NCBI RefSeq assembly: GCF_001598215.1 | Contig: NZ_BCXJ01000003.1 | Location: forward strand, 124,001 to 188,000 | Length of the DNA: 64,000 nucleotides | DNA from: Shouchella clausii | GTDB taxonomy: Bacteria > Bacillota > Bacilli > Bacillales > Bacillaceae_D | Reading direction: 5' to 3' | Part shown: positions 61,271-64,000 of the stretch, piece after piece | Position numbering within the stretch: the first letter of the stretch is position 1 | Layout: every line of letters starts with the position of its first letter | Translations under genes and position numbers: made by a program | The notes under the pieces: generated by a model | Database searches by the model: none | Told to the model about the DNA's origin: nothing | The model's input: only the letters and a program-made list of their open reading frames with translations

Positions 61271-62233
61271 GTGGATCGATTGGAAAAATACCAGACTGTC
61301 ATTTTGTTTATTGCGGTCATTATTGGCGTCTGCCTTGGCCAGATTGCCCCTATTGCCGCAAGCGCAGAAATGCTTATTCTTCCGTTCTTGCTGTTGATGT
61401 TATATGGTCTATTTTTAAACATTCCATTAAAACAAATAAAGCAATCGTTCCAACACAAGCGCTTTTTTTGGGCAAGCCTCCTTCTTAATTTTGTCTGGAC
61501 GCCGCTTCTCGCTTGGGGGCTTGGAGCCGTCTTTCTCAAAGAACATCCAGCTTTATGGCTCGGTTTTATTTTATTGTTGGTCACGCCTTGCACCGACTGG
61601 TATCTCGTTTTTACAGCTATGGCCAAAGGAAATGTTCCATTAGCTGCTTCCTTATTGCCTGTAAACTTGCTTTTGCAATTGCTGCTGTTGCCGCTCTATT
61701 TGCTTCTTTTTGGCGGAACTACAGAGCTGCCTTCCCTTCAGGCTGCTGCCCAAAGCGCAATTGGTGTCTTGGTGATTCCGTTTGCATTGGCTTATGGGAC
61801 AAGGAGGGTATTAAGAAAACGAAAACGAGTTTTAGAACAAAAACTGGTTCCGTTCTTTTCTTCCGCACAGCTGCTCTTTCTGGCATTGGCGGTTATGGCA
61901 TTGTTTGCTTCGCAAAGCCAGAGTCTATTTCAGCACGCTCCGCACTTATTGGGCTTGCTGCTGCCGATTTTTCTTTTCTTTATCATTAACTTTTGCATAG
62001 CGCTAGCAACTGGAAAATGGCTTTCATTCTCTTATAAGGACACAGCTAGCTTACAGCTCACTGTTCTGGCCCGCAATTCGCCACTTGCTCTAGCTGTAGT
62101 AGTTGCCGCTTTTCCTGGTGAACCTTTCATTGCTCTTGCCCTTGTCATTGGCCCTTTCCTTGAGTTGCCAATCCTCGCTCTCGTAGCCTATGCGTTGTTG
62201 TATATAAAGAAGCGGACCCATGTTTTCATCTAA
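61271..62233 (+). CDS. Bile acid:sodium symporter / ACR3-like transporter
   Basis: A 320-residue protein with about ten helices of the BASS/ACR3 superfamily. LLLVTPCTDWYLVFTAMAKGNVPLAASLLPVNLLLQ (two pieces around residue 100-130) contains the Cys that in ACR3 pumps handles arsenite, and LTVLARNSPLALAVVVAAFPG is the second signature loop. No arsenic genes are adjacent, so arsenite efflux is unproven. Starts with GTG at 61271, 11 bases after AAGGAG. Confidence 0.8.
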   Translation: MDRLEKYQTVILFIAVIIGVCLGQIAPIAASAEMLILPFLLLMLYGLFLNIPLKQIKQSFQHKRFFWASLLLNFVWTPLLAWGLGAVFLKEHPALWLGFILLLVTPCTDWYLVFTAMAKGNVPLAASLLPVNLLLQLLLLPLYLLLFGGTTELPSLQAAAQSAIGVLVIPFALAYGTRRVLRKRKRVLEQKLVPFFSSAQLLFLALAVMALFASQSQSLFQHAPHLLGLLLPIFLFFIINFCIALATGKWLSFSYKDTASLQLTVLARNSPLALAVVVAAFPGEPFIALALVIGPFLELPILALVAYALLYIKKRTHVFI

Positions 62234-62296
62234 GCACAGCTCTTACGTTCGTATTCTAAAACAAAAAGTTTCGCCCCCTGCTGTTTTTCCCACGTG

Positions 62297-62340
62297 ACAA
62301 AGCTATCGAGTTTTTATCAAATCGACAGGCTTTGTTTTTT
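62297..62340 (+). terminator. Terminator of the BASS transporter gene
   Basis: ACAAAGC and ATCGA arms (62297-62308) pair with TCGA and GCTTTGT, ending in TTTTTT. Confidence 0.7.
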
Positions 62341-62439
62341 ATTTGGTTGAAATTGATTGTAGATCGACAAGCGTTAACCAGTTTGCAGCGTTTGCCCTTT
62401 GGACCAAAAACACTGAGTACCGTTGAAAGACGGCAGTGG

Positions 62440-62562
62440 CTACCGGCCCATCCACCCGCCATCGACAGTAATCATTTCACCATTCACGTAAGACGAAGGG
62501 GCAGAGGCCAAATAAATGGCCGCACCGACCATATCTTCTGGATTTCCTACCGCAATCGCTAC
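62440..62562 (-). pseudogene. C-terminal SDR fragment
   Basis: Forty codons read [19 protein letters not shown] then [16 protein letters not shown] and stop. This is the C-terminal end of a classical short-chain dehydrogenase (gluconate 5-dehydrogenase type). The cofactor and catalytic parts are absent, so it is a relic. A hairpin AGCCGAT/ATCGGCT follows on the plus-strand side (62573-62605). Confidence 0.7.
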
Positions 62563-62716
62563 AAAGTATAAAAGCCGATCAACTTTTCATTTTAGTCAAT
62601 CGGCTAATATGATGCTCTTCTGTTTTGTTTATACATGACGATTTGCTGTGATTTTCGCGCATCTTTCCCTGACTACAATATTCAAGACCGAAACGGCTAT
62701 CTGTCTTGGGCTTCGG

Positions 62717-63847
62717 TTACTTCACCAATGCTTGAATCAAATGTGCAAGCAGCACTGTCCGCTTTTCCAAATGATTAATGAGGATATGTTCATGCTCCGC
62801 ATGAGGGCCTTTTCCGGCAGCTCCTAAGCCATCCAAAACGGGTATGCCTAATGCAGAAGCAAAACTACCGTCACTCCCTCCCCCTGCAAACACACCATCC
62901 ACTTCATAGCCGATCTGTTTTCCAAATGAATGAACTAGTTCAAACAACTTTTTCGATTGGGAAGACTGCTCAAGGGTGGGGCGAACAATACCACCACTAA
63001 CAGTCATTTTTGCTTCAGGATGGCAAGGTTGCAATGATTCTACGAGCGTTTGCATTCTCCTTGCTTCTGCCATTGTCGAAACACGCACATCAACAGAAGC
63101 TTCCGCTTTAGCTGGAACAACATTGATTCCTGTCCCCCCTTTTATTTCGCCTACATTCACAGTTGTGCCTTTGCTGTAATCGGTTTGTTGCGCCAAATAT
63201 TGAATGTGATGTGTCAATTCGACGATCGCATTAATGCCTTTTTCATGGTTATTGCCCGAATGTGCTGCCCGACCAGTGACGGACAAAGTATAGCGCAAAA
63301 TTCCCTTCCTGGCGACTTTTACAGTGTAAGGCTCGGCTGCTTCAGGGACGAGTACAGCCACACTCTTTTGTGCCTCTGTCTCAATTAATTTTCGCGAATC
63401 AGGAGACGATACGCCTTCATGGTCGCTGTTGCAAAGTAACACAATTTTTTTATTCAATGGGATGTTTTGCTCAATTAAGGTTTTTATTGCCCAAATTGCT
63501 TGAACGAGCCCTCCTTTCATATCCAGTATTCCTGGCCCGTACGCCCGGTTTCCTTCTTCCCTGTAGGCAAGATGCCCCTGGGGCCAAACTGTATCAAAGT
63601 GTGCTAAAATTAATAGTTGCTGCTCTCCCGACCCGAATGTGTATTTGAAGTGGTCTCCAAAAGCCTCTCGCTTAAAAACTTCCGCTTCTGCGCCTAGCCG
63701 CTGTTTAACTAGTTTGCGAATTTCTTTTCCGCACTCATCTACTAGCGCTTTATTCCGGGTAGGCGACTCTTTTTCGACTATCGTTTGGATGTCCGCTAGT
63801 ATGTTCCGTTGTTTGTTTTGTAAAGCTTGTAAAATTGAATCACTCAC
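62717..63847 (-). CDS. M20-family metallopeptidase (carboxypeptidase G2-like)
   Basis: A 376-residue M20A peptidase. Metal residues: His83 in LAHFDTVWP, Asp109 in GPGILDMKGG, and the C-terminal HAEHEH. The dimerisation domain sits about 175-285 (AAHSGNNHEKGINAI). The general-base pair is usually Glu-Glu; here it reads NSDHEGVSS, so the first position is His143 and only Glu144 remains. It could be an active variant or a weak enzyme. It starts with GTG at 63847 after GAGGTGGAAAC, 12 bases downstream of a regulator gene. Confidence 0.85.
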   Translation of the reverse strand: MSDSILQALQNKQRNILADIQTIVEKESPTRNKALVDECGKEIRKLVKQRLGAEAEVFKREAFGDHFKYTFGSGEQQLLILAHFDTVWPQGHLAYREEGNRAYGPGILDMKGGLVQAIWAIKTLIEQNIPLNKKIVLLCNSDHEGVSSPDSRKLIETEAQKSVAVLVPEAAEPYTVKVARKGILRYTLSVTGRAAHSGNNHEKGINAIVELTHHIQYLAQQTDYSKGTTVNVGEIKGGTGINVVPAKAEASVDVRVSTMAEARRMQTLVESLQPCHPEAKMTVSGGIVRPTLEQSSQSKKLFELVHSFGKQIGYEVDGVFAGGGSDGSFASALGIPVLDGLGAAGKGPHAEHEHILINHLEKRTVLLAHLIQALVK

Positions 63848-63859
63848 GTTTCCACCTCA

Positions 63860-64000
63860 TTATTCAATTAATAGGTCATTCCTTTTATAAATTTCTTCCA
63901 CTTTTAAAAGGCGTTCGTGTATTTCTTGTTTCTCATTTTTACGGACAGCGACAATCAACATGTTTAATAAACTGAGTACAGGTGCAATTCCGTTATAACC
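63860..64000 (-). CDS. C-terminal end of an RpiR/MurR-like regulator (partial)
   Basis: 46 codons visible, reading GYNGIAPVLSLLNMLIVAVR then EIHERLLKVEEIYKRNDLL before TAA. The pattern fits the final helix of the SIS domain of RpiR/MurR-type regulators, which often regulate a linked M20 peptidase. The start lies beyond the window, so the assignment is tentative. Confidence 0.5.
   Translation of the reverse strand, partial: GYNGIAPVLSLLNMLIVAVRKNEKQEIHERLLKVEEIYKRNDLLIE

Noticed and set aside
1-64000. CRISPR arrays, tRNA or rRNA genes
   Set aside because: No regularly spaced direct repeats, CCA-ended cloverleaf or rRNA-like conserved stretch was noticed on reading.

Overview
The window is chromosomal DNA from a spore-forming Bacillota. 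A GerA-type germinant receptor operon, a Bacillus-style cydABCD operon, CcpA-type cre sites in front of many sugar operons, a thi-box riboswitch and strong GGAGG ribosome binding sites all point to the Bacillus group. The gene mix (ylmB-tenA salvage, kynABU, many ABC/PTS sugar systems) suggests an alkaliphilic species near Shouchella (Bacillus) clausii; that placement is inference. No rRNA, tRNA, CRISPR array or intact transposon was seen.

Layout. 0-2.7 kb: end of a sugar ABC binding-protein gene, a divergent AraC regulator and an orphan ABC ATPase. 3.1-5 kb: YitT-family membrane protein and a diacetyl/acetoin reductase. 5-11 kb: cytochrome bd oxidase operon on the minus strand with a candidate Rex operator. 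11.2-15 kb: an HscC-type Hsp70 coupled to a membrane J-protein. 15.1-22.6 kb: a complete eight-gene yhf cluster (yhfZ-yhfY-yhfU-yhfT-php-yhfS-yhfX-yhfW) with three copies of a 28-bp inverted repeat. 22.9-24 kb: an acyltransferase. 24-30.2 kb: an AT-rich accessory segment bracketed by two copies of a hairpin repeat. It holds a DHDPS-type aldolase/synthase, an Nramp-fold transporter lacking the usual metal motif, a LacI regulator, a VOC protein, two decayed copies of the aldolase gene, and scars of a serine recombinase and a Tn3-type transposase. 30.3-32.4 kb: thiamine salvage (tenA, ylmB) under a TPP riboswitch. 33-36 kb: a sugar ABC importer. 36.2-40.8 kb: a four-carbon acid-sugar (threonate/erythronate-type) operon. 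41-45.2 kb: a germinant receptor operon with a small D-type subunit. 45.4-48.2 kb: kynurenine pathway (kynA, kynB, kynU). 48.4-52.2 kb: rlmN, an MFS transporter and two small envelope proteins. 52.5-59.5 kb: chitin/chitobiose use (secreted GH18 chitinase, GntR regulator, ChbG/YdjC deacetylase, frameshifted GH4 glycosidase, PTS EIIC-EIIA-EIIB). 59.6-64 kb: sirtuin, a membrane protein, a BASS/ACR3-like transporter, an SDR remnant, an M20 peptidase and the end of an RpiR-like regulator.

How they work together. Chitinase releases N-acetylglucosamine oligomers, the PTS would import the disaccharide as a phosphate, and ChbG plus GH4 would process it; the GH4 gene carries a frameshift here, so the route may be impaired or the base call wrong. 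Threonate-type acids would enter through GntP, be phosphorylated by the DUF1537 kinase and oxidised and decarboxylated by PdxA2 to dihydroxyacetone phosphate. KynA/B/U turn tryptophan into anthranilate, formate and alanine. YlmB and TenA recover the hydroxymethylpyrimidine half of degraded thiamine when TPP is scarce. The yhf cluster combines two PLP-fold proteins, a metal-dependent hydrolase, a phosphomutase-fold enzyme, a membrane protein and a regulator. It is a catabolic or salvage pathway whose substrate is unknown, and with its repeated operator it is the best candidate here for an undescribed system.
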